From Buttiauxella izardii (GTDB lineage: Bacteria; Pseudomonadota; Gammaproteobacteria; Enterobacterales; Enterobacteriaceae): a stretch of DNA of 43,973 nt. Made by a program: the position numbers and the translations under genes. Within the stretch, counting starts at the first letter, position 1. Each line of letters opens with the position of its first letter. The notes under the pieces were generated by a model, which did not search any database, was not told where the DNA came from, and worked only from the letters and a program-made list of their open reading frames with translations. Where the stretch lies: positions 1-43,973 of the forward strand of contig NZ_QZWH01000032.1 of assembly GCF_003601925.1 (NCBI RefSeq). The letters run 5' to 3'. Below are positions 1-6,837 of the stretch, piece after piece.

Positions 1-271
1 TTTTTTTCGGCCCCCAGTCGGGGTGCCGTACGCGCATATCGATAAGCTGCTGAACAATCCCGGCGGGCAGGCGTTCATCATGCGTGAGGCGGGCGCGGGG
101 CTGGTCAAAAAGAGAGGCCGGGTCGTCGGGGTTAAAACGCTGCAGCCATTTATACCCGGTTTTGCGGCTGATACCGAAGTGGCGGCACAGTTCGGAAACA
201 GGAGCCGTGCCTGCGTGGCAGGCACGGATGAAATCAAGACGTTGCATGGGTCGGGTCTCAGTCCAGGGCAT
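1..271 (-). mobile_element. IS481-family transposase, N-terminal part, runs off the left edge
   Basis: The minus strand from an ATG at 271 reads without a stop to base 1. It gives a protein beginning MPWTETRPMQRLDFIRAC, followed by a helix-turn-helix stretch (SELCRHFGISRKTGYKWLQR). That N-terminus is typical of IS481-family transposases. Only about 90 codons are present; the DDE catalytic domain would lie outside the window. A GGAGA ribosome-binding sequence precedes the ATG. Whether the full element is intact cannot be judged from here. Confidence 0.85.
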
Positions 272-353
272 AGTGAGTCTCCTCTGCTATGCCGTTTATA
301 ACTGTTACCCATGTGTCCGGTCTAAAGTGTTACCTAGGTGTCCGGTTTGTACC
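272..353 (-). repeat. Terminal region of the IS481-like element with two direct repeats
   Basis: Read on the minus strand, the element end begins around CGGTACAAACCGG. It contains two near-identical copies of ACCGGACACNTNGGTAACA, ending close to the transposase start. These are probably the terminal inverted repeat plus an internal transposase-binding repeat. The outer end is near 352-353, inferred from its match to the last bases of the window (about 43952-43973). Confidence 0.6.
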
Positions 354-417
354 GATAGCGTCATCCACCATTTTCACCGGTATTGACGGATGAAGCAGGC
401 GCTTATCCGGCCTACGC
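354..417. repeat. REP-like palindromic repeats at the IS border
   Basis: The stretch AGCGTCATCCACC directly beside the IS end looks like the 3' half of a REP element. A second REP-like unit (GACGGATGAAGCAGGCGC, then TTATCCGGCCTACGC) follows at about 384-416. The left half-unit has no partner, which suggests the IS inserted into a REP. This is inference from motif resemblance. Confidence 0.5.
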
Positions 418-567
418 AAAGATTTGTATCACTCCTGGGTCGGCGGCAATGTCGGCCCATTTTTTTGTTTGGACTAAGATCTATTAGCGAAAGATTTGCG
501 AAAAGCGATCCTGCTCGCAAAGTAACCACATCACCCTGACAAAGGACTGTTTCCCTGCAATTCAGTG

Positions 568-583
568 GTGTATAAACATACAG
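568..583. promoter_or_regulatory. Putative LexA (SOS) box upstream of sbmC
   Basis: GTGTATAAACATACAG differs from the LexA consensus CTGT-N8-ACAG only at its first base. It lies 27 bp before the sbmC start codon. E. coli sbmC is a known SOS gene, so a LexA site is expected here. The single mismatch would be expected to weaken repression somewhat. Confidence 0.65.
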
Positions 584-610
584 TGTTTTTTAATTGAGTC
601 AGGAGGTCAT

Positions 611-1081
611 ATGGAATTTAACGTACAGCAAGTGCCCGAGCGTAAAGTAGCCGGTTTTCATATGGTAGGGCCGTGGGAAAAGACGGTTCATCAAGGGTTT
701 GAGCAGCTCGCCTTGTGGGTGAAAACACACAAAATTGCCGGGGAAGAGTGGCTGGCCGTTTATTACGATAACCCCGACGTCGTGCCAGCGGAAAAACTGC
801 GTTGCGATACGGTTGTCTCGGTGCCTGAAAACTTCACCGTGCCTGAAAACAGTGAAGGCGTTATCACTACCAAAATAGAAGCCGGACAGTATGCGGTGGC
901 GCGTGCCCGTGTTGATGACGGTGATTTTGCCAAGCCGTGGAACCTGTTCTTTGACAGCCTGCTTGAGGATGAGCGTTATCAGATAACCGGGAAACCGTGT
1001 TTCGAACACTATTTGAATGACGGTTCAGAAAGTGGCGTCTGGGAAATAGACATGTTTATTCCGGTTGCCAGAAAAAGCTAA
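611..1081 (+). CDS. sbmC: DNA gyrase inhibitor SbmC (GyrI)
   Basis: The 156-residue protein matches E. coli SbmC/GyrI (157 aa) along its whole length. Shared blocks include [37 protein letters not shown] and DDGDFAKPW. The family binds gyrase in the cytoplasm and protects cells from gyrase poisons such as microcin B17; its fold is the AraC effector-binding (SRPBCC-like GyrI) domain. The start is well supported: a strong AGGAGG lies just upstream of the ATG at 611. A LexA-like box precedes it and a strong hairpin follows the stop. Synteny with yeeA and yeeX resembles E. coli, but dacD is not seen next to it; an IS end lies on that side instead. Confidence 0.95.
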   Translation: MEFNVQQVPERKVAGFHMVGPWEKTVHQGFEQLALWVKTHKIAGEEWLAVYYDNPDVVPAEKLRCDTVVSVPENFTVPENSEGVITTKIEAGQYAVARARVDDGDFAKPWNLFFDSLLEDERYQITGKPCFEHYLNDGSESGVWEIDMFIPVARKS

Positions 1082-1090
1082 TGCGCTTTA

Positions 1091-1132
1091 CAGAATACCG
1101 CTAATAATAAATTAGCGGTATTCTGAGTTATG
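1091..1132. terminator. Perfect 15-bp hairpin between convergent genes
   Basis: CAGAATACCGCTAAT (1091-1105) and its exact reverse complement (1111-1125) flank a 5-base AATAA loop. It lies between the convergent ends of sbmC and the acyltransferase gene and probably terminates both. The following bases are only moderately T-rich on the plus strand. Confidence 0.75.
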
Positions 1133-1171
1133 TTTCTAGTTTTTCTTTTTCTCGGGGATGAATATTATTGC

Positions 1172-1831
1172 TTATTCGATAATTGCTTTGGGTTTAGCTG
1201 GATTACCCATAACCGTGATGCCAGGGGGGACACTTTTTGTCACTACAGCACCCATGCCGACAACAGCCCCAGCGCCGATCACTACAGGTCTGTTTGCTGT
1301 GCCCTGCTTGATAACAGCGCCTGCTCCAATGTACGCATGATCTTCAATGGTTACACTACCATTGCATCTTACACCCGGCGCAAACGTGACGTAATCCCCG
1401 ATTACACAATCGTGTGCAATGTAGGAGTGGACGTTAGCATGGAAAAATTTACCGATTTTGGCATTAGCCGTAACTGTAACAAAAGGGCATAAAATTGCAC
1501 TTGGATGAATCTCAGACTCAGTATAAATGACAGTATTTTGGTGCGTTACTGTGAATGGCACCGCGCCTGCCTCAATCAGCAGATTGGCAATTCGCTCTCT
1601 GATCTTACTATCAGCGATAGCAACATTAAAAAACTTTTCATCATGAGATGAGTTTATAAATTCTTGTTGTGAAAGGACTTTGTAGCCATTTATTTCTGAG
1701 GTTTCTGAGGTTTCAAGGATGAAAACAACTTCAGTAGAATGCCCGTGCGGTAGATCGTTAATCATCTGTTTGACAATGGGGATGACTTCTCGACCAAAAC
1801 CACCGGCTCCAGCGATGCCATACAATTTCAT
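1172..1831 (-). CDS. NeuD/PglD-type sugar O-acyltransferase (left-handed beta-helix)
   Basis: The protein has 219 residues. An N-terminal nucleotide-sugar-binding Rossmann-like part with the motif GIAGAGGFGREV is followed from about residue 105 by hexapeptide repeats forming a left-handed beta-helix (IHPSAILCPFVTV, VIGDYVTFAPGV, AYIGAGAVIKQG, VIGAGAVVGMGAVVTK). It ends with the family signature GNPAKP. His in the AHDCVIGD segment is the probable catalytic base. Members N- or O-acetylate sugars of surface glycans using acetyl-CoA. The start ATG at 1831 has a GAGG Shine-Dalgarno. No glycan genes lie nearby, so its substrate is unknown and the gene may be a stray acquisition. Confidence 0.85.
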   Translation of the reverse strand: MKLYGIAGAGGFGREVIPIVKQMINDLPHGHSTEVVFILETSETSEINGYKVLSQQEFINSSHDEKFFNVAIADSKIRERIANLLIEAGAVPFTVTHQNTVIYTESEIHPSAILCPFVTVTANAKIGKFFHANVHSYIAHDCVIGDYVTFAPGVRCNGSVTIEDHAYIGAGAVIKQGTANRPVVIGAGAVVGMGAVVTKSVPPGITVMGNPAKPKAIIE

Positions 1832-2246
1832 TTTTACCTCAGTTTTTTACTGTTGAAATAATATGGAATATAATAGTTTGGCATAATGACAAATGCTAGT
1901 TTTTGTTGATGGACATTATAAACAATGTTCGGGTTTATTAGTTGCCTGAAAACTGGGTTAATAAATTGTTGTCTTGTTTCTTGAGTTTAATACATGATTG
2001 ATGAATTTTTTATCAATCATTCCTTTCGTCGGGGTTTTAATTTTTCAGGTTTGATTTTGTAATGCTCTAAATAATTAGAGTTGTAGGTTGGCAGTAATGC
2101 TAATTATTTAGAGTATTACGAAAGTTGTTATGTATTCCATTTGCAAGCATTCTTTGATACTAATTAGAAACGTTAGCCTAAGTATTGCGATACCCGTAAG
2201 AAAAAAACAGGTACAATCCCGTTTTTGTTTTTCAGGAGAGCCGGGT
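1832..2246. promoter_or_regulatory. AT-rich intergenic region with a long inverted repeat
   Basis: This 415-bp gap separates the divergent acyltransferase gene and yeeA. It must hold both promoters, but no confident -35/-10 pair was assigned. Its clearest structure is the inverted repeat at 2059-2119, listed separately. Reading in the yeeA frame continues upstream to 2130, but that stretch lacks homology to YeeA. Confidence 0.4.
2059..2119. repeat. Inverted repeat, 19-bp arms, 23-bp spacer
   Basis: GTAATGCTCTAAATAATTA (2059-2077) and TAATTATTTAGAGTATTAC (2101-2119) are reverse complements apart from one position, which would still form a G-U pair. The repeat lies about 130 bp before yeeA. 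It could be an operator pair, a transcript stem-loop or the remains of a small mobile element; the sequence does not decide between these. Confidence 0.6.
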
Positions 2247-3305
2247 GTGCGCCCCGACAAATCACTAAGCCCGTTTGAGCTCCGCGTTTATCGCAACTAC
2301 CGAGTCGTGCATGGCGTGCGTATCGCGCTGGCATTTGTTCTCACTTTTCTTATCGTCCATCTTCTGAAAGTCCCTGAAGGCACCTGGCCACTCATTACTC
2401 TTGTGGTCGTCATGGGGCCGATTTCCTTCTGGGGAAACGTTGTTCCACGCGCTTTCGAGCGTATTGGTGGCACCATTTGCGGCGCCACCATGGGGCTGGT
2501 TGCGCTCAAGCTTGAGCTGTTTTCACTGCCTTTGATGTTGGTGTGGTGCGCGCTGGCGATGTTTATCTGCGGCTACCTGGCGCTGGGAAAACGTCCGTAC
2601 CAGGCTTTGCTGATTGGTATCACACTTGCCGTGGTTGTTGGCGCGCCCGCGGGTGATATGGAAATTGCGATGTGGCGCAGCGGTGACGTTATCTTCGGTT
2701 CGCTACTGGCGATGCTCTTCACCAGCATTTACCCGCAGCGTGCCTTCATTCACTGGCGCATCCAAATGGCGAACTTCGTCACCGCGTTTGGCCGGGTATA
2801 TAACGCCGGTTTTTCTCCAAACTTACTGGAGCGCCCACGGCTGGAAAAGCATCTGCGCCAAGTGTTAAGCGATGTGGTCAAAATGCGTGCTTTGATTGGG
2901 CCGAGCAGCAAAGAAACTCACATTCAGAAAACCATTTTTGAAGCGATACAAACCGTCAGCCGCAACATGGTGTGTACGCTTGAGCTGCAAATTAACGCTT
3001 ACTGGGCATCACGAGAAAGCCATTTCCTGATGATTAACGCCCATACGCTGCGCGACACCCAGCAGATGACACAACGCACACTCGCGGCTATTGCGCTGGC
3101 TTTGCATGACGGCAACCCGTCGCCAATTTCTGCCAATCACGAAAAACTCACGGAAATCGTCAGTGAACTGCGTCAGTTGATGCAAGAGGGGCAGAATGGG
3201 AAACTTCAGGAAACCCCCATTCACGGCTACGTTTGGTTGAGCCTGGAGCTCGCCCGTCAACTGGAATTGCTCTCACAGTTGATCTGCCGCGCGTTACGCA
3301 AATAA
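2247..3305 (+). CDS. yeeA: YeeA, FUSC-family inner membrane protein
   Basis: From the GTG at 2247 the product is 352 residues, the same length as E. coli YeeA. It begins VRPDKSLSPFELRVYRNYR, against MRADKSLSPFE in E. coli. A TCAGGAGAG ribosome-binding site at 2232-2240 supports this start over the longer frame open from 2130. The N-terminal half has hydrophobic membrane segments (about residues 25-170). The C-terminal half is soluble and helical and ends QLELLSQLICRALRK. The family (fusaric acid resistance/aromatic acid exporter-like) is thought to be transport-related, but YeeA itself has no firmly assigned substrate. It lies between the acyltransferase and yeeX, as its own unit. Confidence 0.93.
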   Translation: MRPDKSLSPFELRVYRNYRVVHGVRIALAFVLTFLIVHLLKVPEGTWPLITLVVVMGPISFWGNVVPRAFERIGGTICGATMGLVALKLELFSLPLMLVWCALAMFICGYLALGKRPYQALLIGITLAVVVGAPAGDMEIAMWRSGDVIFGSLLAMLFTSIYPQRAFIHWRIQMANFVTAFGRVYNAGFSPNLLERPRLEKHLRQVLSDVVKMRALIGPSSKETHIQKTIFEAIQTVSRNMVCTLELQINAYWASRESHFLMINAHTLRDTQQMTQRTLAAIALALHDGNPSPISANHEKLTEIVSELRQLMQEGQNGKLQETPIHGYVWLSLELARQLELLSQLICRALRK

Positions 3306-3528
3306 TTGCTTAGCATGATGCGAATTGCTGGTTTCGATTCAGCACCAATTGAGGTTAAGATAGCGAAAGAGACCCATCGCCTGTATGTTCGGGTTGCAGC
3401 TAATCGCCATGCAGCTTGAAGAATGACATTGTCAGCGGGCATCGCTACCATTAAGGTAAGTCGATGACCGTTAACGTAATGAATCGTTATTTAACGAATC
3501 CGAGTATGAAATTAGCAGGGGTATAAAA
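3306..3528. other. Intergenic region yeeA-yeeX
   Basis: These 223 bp have no convincing ORF. The end carries an AGGGG ribosome-binding site seven bases before yeeX. No repeat or terminator stands out. Confidence 0.4.
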
Positions 3529-3849
3529 ATGGAACCAACCAAACCATCTTTCCAGGACGTGCTTGAGTTCGTGCGTCTGTTCCGTCGTAAAAACAAACTG
3601 CAACGTGAAATCCAGGACGTGCAGAAAAAGATCCGTGATAACTCAAAACGCGTTCTGCTGCTCGACAACCTGAGCGACTACATCAAGCCGGGTATGAGCA
3701 TTGAAGCTATCCAGGGCATCATCGCCAGCATGAAAACCGACTACGAAGACCGCGTTGATGACTACATCATCAAGAACGCTGAGCTTTCTAAAGAGCGTCG
3801 TGAAATTTCCAAAAAGCTGAAAGTGATGGGCGAAATTAAGCCTGAATAA
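3529..3849 (+). CDS. yeeX: YeeX, DUF496 family protein
   Basis: The 106-residue product is almost identical to E. coli YeeX, including [34 protein letters not shown] and [20 protein letters not shown]. It is highly charged and predicted mostly helical, with coiled-coil character around residues 15-45 and 75-105. DUF496 proteins are conserved in gammaproteobacteria; no enzymatic motif is visible and I assign no function. It has its own ribosome-binding site and a terminator downstream beyond an ERIC element, so it is probably monocistronic. Confidence 0.95.
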   Translation: MEPTKPSFQDVLEFVRLFRRKNKLQREIQDVQKKIRDNSKRVLLLDNLSDYIKPGMSIEAIQGIIASMKTDYEDRVDDYIIKNAELSKERREISKKLKVMGEIKPE

Positions 3850-3850
3850 T

Positions 3851-3977
3851 TTTACCCGTCATACTTCGAGCTGCCTCTGCGTTGGCTGCGCTCACTTACC
3901 CGAATCACTTACTTATGTAAGCTCATCGGGATTCGTTCACTTGCCGCCTTGATGCAACGCGAATTATTTAGGGTAAA
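3851..3977. repeat. ERIC element, 127 bp
   Basis: The element is bounded by TTTACCC and its reverse complement GGGTAAA, exactly 127 bp apart, the standard ERIC length. It holds the ERIC core CACTTACTTATGTAAGCTCA followed by GGGATTCG. It sits in the yeeX 3' untranslated region and is the mirror-image partner of the ERIC at 5084-5208. Confidence 0.93.
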
Positions 3978-3993
3978 CGCTTTTTGCGTGCAG

Positions 3994-4020
3994 AAACCGC
4001 CGATTCGGCGGTTTTTTTTC
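3994..4020 (+). terminator. Rho-independent terminator after yeeX
   Basis: AAACCGCCGATTCGGCGGTTT forms a GC-rich stem, followed by a run of T on the plus strand. It terminates yeeX transcription that has passed through the ERIC. It lies 9 bp from the end of the convergent pduX gene and may also act weakly on that strand. Confidence 0.88.
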
Positions 4021-4028
4021 GCCTGAAC

Positions 4029-4889
4029 TTAGCGCACTCCGCCCTCAACCATCTTCACCAAATGCTGGCGCGGGTAGTGCGAATCAACATCCAGGCGTTT
4101 TATCTGCCAGAGCAACTTCTCAACATCATGCTTGCTTGTATCGAGCATCAAACCCACCACGCTGCCGCTGTGTGCGACATTCAGCCCGTACAAATCAAAC
4201 TCTTCAATCAATGCCAGCAGCTGCGAAAACAGCGGTTTTTCCAGCAACTGCTGACTGGCAATGGCGCTCAATGTCGCGGCTTCCCCAAGCAAAAGAGGAT
4301 CTTGCTGTTGGCAAGCGCGTTGTAATTTCAGCCAGGCGCTATCCAGAATCTCAGCATTGCGCCGTAAGGCAGGTTCGCGCTGCTGACGGCGATAATCCTC
4401 CGTCAGCAGTGTTGTGTGACTTTCCAGAATCAATAAATCCAATTCAGGAGCGGCCTGGCAGCTAATCTGAGTCTGGGCATTAAGATGATCAAACAGCGTC
4501 GGCATGCGAAAAATGGTGCTGTCCGTGGGTTCGATCTGCACGCACAACGCCGCCAGCGTGGATTCATCAAGGGTTTCGCCCAAATGCCGGGCGGTTGCCA
4601 CAGCCGTTGCAGCGATATCTGCGGTACTACTCGCCAGACCTTTACCCACCGGGATCGTTGATTCAAGCGTTATGCTCAAGCTGTCTGCCACTGAAACAGG
4701 CCAGCCAAAATGCGCCACAACCCGCTCCAGCATCAGGCGCATTCGCGGGCGCTCTTCGCTAATCCTCGGGCCTTCACGTACTTCAGCGGTGCTAAACCAG
4801 TCAACAGGGCATGACACCAGTTTTTCCCCGCCGCCAATCCAGCCCTGAATCAGTTCACCGCAGGACGCCGGGCAGCTTGCTTCAGCCAT
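4029..4889 (-). CDS. pduX: L-threonine kinase PduX (GHMP kinase)
   Basis: The product has 286 residues; Salmonella PduX is about 300. The N-terminus EASCPASCGELIQGWIGGGE and the GHMP ATP-binding motif PVGKGLASSTADIAATA (about residues 96-112) identify the family. PduX phosphorylates L-threonine, and CobD then decarboxylates the product to (R)-1-amino-2-propanol phosphate for the cobalamin side chain. In Salmonella the gene ends the propanediol operon. Here it stands alone, transcribed away from cbiA, with no pdu genes or pocR in the window. That places it functionally with de novo cobalamin synthesis. The two ERIC elements bracket it. An AGAGAG about 10 bases upstream is a modest ribosome-binding site. 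Confidence 0.9.
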   Translation of the reverse strand: MAEASCPASCGELIQGWIGGGEKLVSCPVDWFSTAEVREGPRISEERPRMRLMLERVVAHFGWPVSVADSLSITLESTIPVGKGLASSTADIAATAVATARHLGETLDESTLAALCVQIEPTDSTIFRMPTLFDHLNAQTQISCQAAPELDLLILESHTTLLTEDYRRQQREPALRRNAEILDSAWLKLQRACQQQDPLLLGEAATLSAIASQQLLEKPLFSQLLALIEEFDLYGLNVAHSGSVVGLMLDTSKHDVEKLLWQIKRLDVDSHYPRQHLVKMVEGGVR

Positions 4890-4967
4890 AACAGTGGCAA
4901 CTCTCTTTCATCAAAGATCTCATCTTGTTTCTTCGCCACAAGGCTTAAAAAATCAATAAAAATTGTT

Positions 4968-5050
4968 ATAGCGCAACACTCGCTATCTATTAGCTTTTAC
5001 ACTGTTCGAGCTTTTATATATTCACGCGCATGATAGTTTGAGTGTCATGC
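4968..5050. promoter_or_regulatory. Two short inverted repeats in the pduX-cbiA divergent region
   Basis: ATAGCG-N7-CGCTAT lies at 4968-4986 and GCATGA-N11-TCATGC at 5028-5050. Both are perfect dyads of the size bound by dimeric regulators and fall in AT-rich sequence that should contain the promoters of both genes. No known consensus was matched with confidence. Confidence 0.4.
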
Positions 5051-5083
5051 ACGTTACAACTGACTCGTTTATGCCATATATAT

Positions 5084-5208
5084 AAATCCAAAATAATTCG
5101 AGAGGCAGGAAGGCGGCGACGCAGCGAATCCCCTGGAGCTTACTCTAGTAAGTGACTGGGGTGAGCGAGGAAAGCCAACGCACCTGCAACTTGAAGTATG
5201 AAGGATTT
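5084..5208. repeat. ERIC element, about 125 bp, in opposite orientation to the one at 3851
   Basis: It contains CTAGTAAGTGACTGGGGTGAGCG-like sequence (about 5144-5166), corresponding to the classical ERIC2 priming site. It is bounded by AAATCC and GGATTT. It abuts the cobalamin riboswitch, so it would be transcribed as part of the cbi leader if the promoter lies upstream of it. Confidence 0.92.
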
Positions 5209-5376
5209 AATGTGGCTGGGAAGGGGGTGACATTCCCCCGCAGCCCCCGCTGCTGTGATGCCGACGAACCCGCGTAACCACTGATCTCACGATTGGGAAG
5301 GGCGGGCGAGAATGACGCTAAGCCAGAAGACCGACTTGTCTGTTCACTTTAAACAACTCCTTCGGTGGGAAGTTAG
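5209..5376 (+). promoter_or_regulatory. Cobalamin (AdoCbl) riboswitch and leader of the cbi operon
   Basis: The element shows the conserved 5' motif GGGAAGGGGGTGA (5218-5230), a central GC-rich CCGCTGCTGTGATGCCGACG region and the B12 box AAGCCAGAAGACCG (5320-5333). Downstream, ACAACT (5353-5358) can pair with AGTTGT (5375-5380) as part of a possible expression platform. Binding of adenosylcobalamin would reduce expression of the whole operon. This is the only recognisable cobalamin-responsive control seen, since no pocR is in the window. Confidence 0.93.
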
Positions 5377-5454
5377 TTGTCATCAGATGCGTGCGGCCTG
5401 CGGTTGCGCGCACGTGCTGACATCCGCTTTTTGCCCAGACGTAAAAAGGCAACT

Positions 5455-6837
5455 ATGGCAGGGGCAGCAAAACACGCATTCGTTATTGCAGGAACCAGCA
5501 GCGGCTGTGGCAAAACCACCGTCACGCTTGGGCTGCTCCGCGCCCTAATTGCGCGTGGTCTGCGCGTCCAGCCTTTCAAAATCGGCCCCGATTACCTCGA
5601 CAGCGGCTGGCACAGCGCGGTGTCCGGCGTGACCTCGCGCAATCTTGATGCGTTCATGCTGCCGACGGCCACACTCAATGGTTTGTTTAACCGGCAAATG
5701 CAACAGGCGGACGTGGCGGTCATCGAAGGCGTGATGGGGCTTTACGACGGCTACGGCACCGACCCGAACTATTGCAGCAGCGCTGCGATGGCAAAACAGC
5801 TCGGCTGCCCGGTGATATTGCTGGTGGACGGCAAAGCGGTTTCCACCTCCATCGCCGCCACGGTGATGGGCTTCCAGCAATTTGATCCGTCGCTCAATAT
5901 CGCGGGTGTGATCCTCAATCGCGTGAATAGCGACAGCCATTATCAACTGCTTGCCGAGGCGATTACCCGTTTTTGCGGGCTGCCCGTTTTAGGGCGCGTG
6001 CCGGTGATGGCAGATGTGGAATTGCCCTCGCGCCATCTCGGCCTGGTTCCCGCACAAGAAAATGCCCCGCAGGATGTTCGCTGGCAGCAACTTGCGAAGC
6101 AGCTCGAAGAAACGATCAATATCGATCGTCTGCTGGCGTTATCTCGCCTGAACACTCTCCCTGAAGGCGACGCCCCCGCAATCCCCAATTCCGCATTAGC
6201 CGACGGGCTGACCCTTGCCCTCGCCGAAGACGAAGCCTTTAACTTTTACTACCCGGATAACCTCGAGATGCTCGAGCAGGCCGGGGTGAAGATCCAGCGT
6301 TTCAGCCCGCTTCATGACCGCACGCTGCCTGATTGCCAGATGGTCTGGCTCGGCGGCGGCTACCCGGAAGTCCATGGCGCAAAACTCGCGGCAAACACCC
6401 GCATGCTCGAATCCATACAGCACGCTCATCAGCAACGCATCCCTATCTACGCCGAATGTGGCGGGTTGATGTATCTCGGGGAATCATTAACCGACGGCGA
6501 CGGTGAAACTCACGCCATGTGCGGCGTGCTCCCCGGCCATAGCCAGATGGGCAAACGCCTGACGCGGTTTGGCTACTGTGAAGCCACCGCCAAACAAGAC
6601 ACTTTGCTGGCTAAAAAGGGCGAAACCCTACGCGGCCACGAATTCCACTATTCCGATTTCAACGGCCCATTACCCGCCGCGCTCGATTGCTGCAAATGGC
6701 GCGATGGTGTCGCGATTTCCCGCTGGCAGGGCGGCTTCCAACACGAGACCACTTTCGCCAGCTATCTGCACGTTCATTTCGCGCAACGCCCGGAAATGCT
6801 CAATCACTGGTTAACGCTTGCGAGGAATCATCTGTGA
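5455..6837 (+). CDS. cbiA: Cobyrinate a,c-diamide synthase CbiA
   Basis: The ATP-dependent enzyme amidates the a and c carboxylates of cobyrinate using glutamine. From the ATG at 5455 the product has 460 residues (Salmonella 459). It carries the nucleotide loop GTSSGCGKTT (residues 13-22) and a C-terminal type-1 glutamine amidotransferase domain with the nucleophile in YAECGGLMYLG (Cys335) and a late HVHF histidine. The frame is open 26 codons further upstream, but those lie in the riboswitch leader and have no homology. AAAGG precedes the chosen start. It is the first gene of the operon and overlaps cbiB by four bases (GTGA). Confidence 0.97.
   Translation: MAGAAKHAFVIAGTSSGCGKTTVTLGLLRALIARGLRVQPFKIGPDYLDSGWHSAVSGVTSRNLDAFMLPTATLNGLFNRQMQQADVAVIEGVMGLYDGYGTDPNYCSSAAMAKQLGCPVILLVDGKAVSTSIAATVMGFQQFDPSLNIAGVILNRVNSDSHYQLLAEAITRFCGLPVLGRVPVMADVELPSRHLGLVPAQENAPQDVRWQQLAKQLEETINIDRLLALSRLNTLPEGDAPAIPNSALADGLTLALAEDEAFNFYYPDNLEMLEQAGVKIQRFSPLHDRTLPDCQMVWLGGGYPEVHGAKLAANTRMLESIQHAHQQRIPIYAECGGLMYLGESLTDGDGETHAMCGVLPGHSQMGKRLTRFGYCEATAKQDTLLAKKGETLRGHEFHYSDFNGPLPAALDCCKWRDGVAISRWQGGFQHETTFASYLHVHFAQRPEMLNHWLTLARNHL

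Noticed and set aside
599-1009. 136-codon minus-strand ORF over sbmC.
   Set aside because: It is antisense to a well-supported gene and has no recognisable family.
2130-2246. N-terminal extension of YeeA from ATG 2130.
   Set aside because: The extension lacks homology, and the GTG at 2247 with a strong ribosome-binding site reproduces the E. coli length exactly.
5377-5454. Earlier start for CbiA inside the riboswitch leader.
   Set aside because: The 26 extra residues are not conserved and overlap the riboswitch expression platform.
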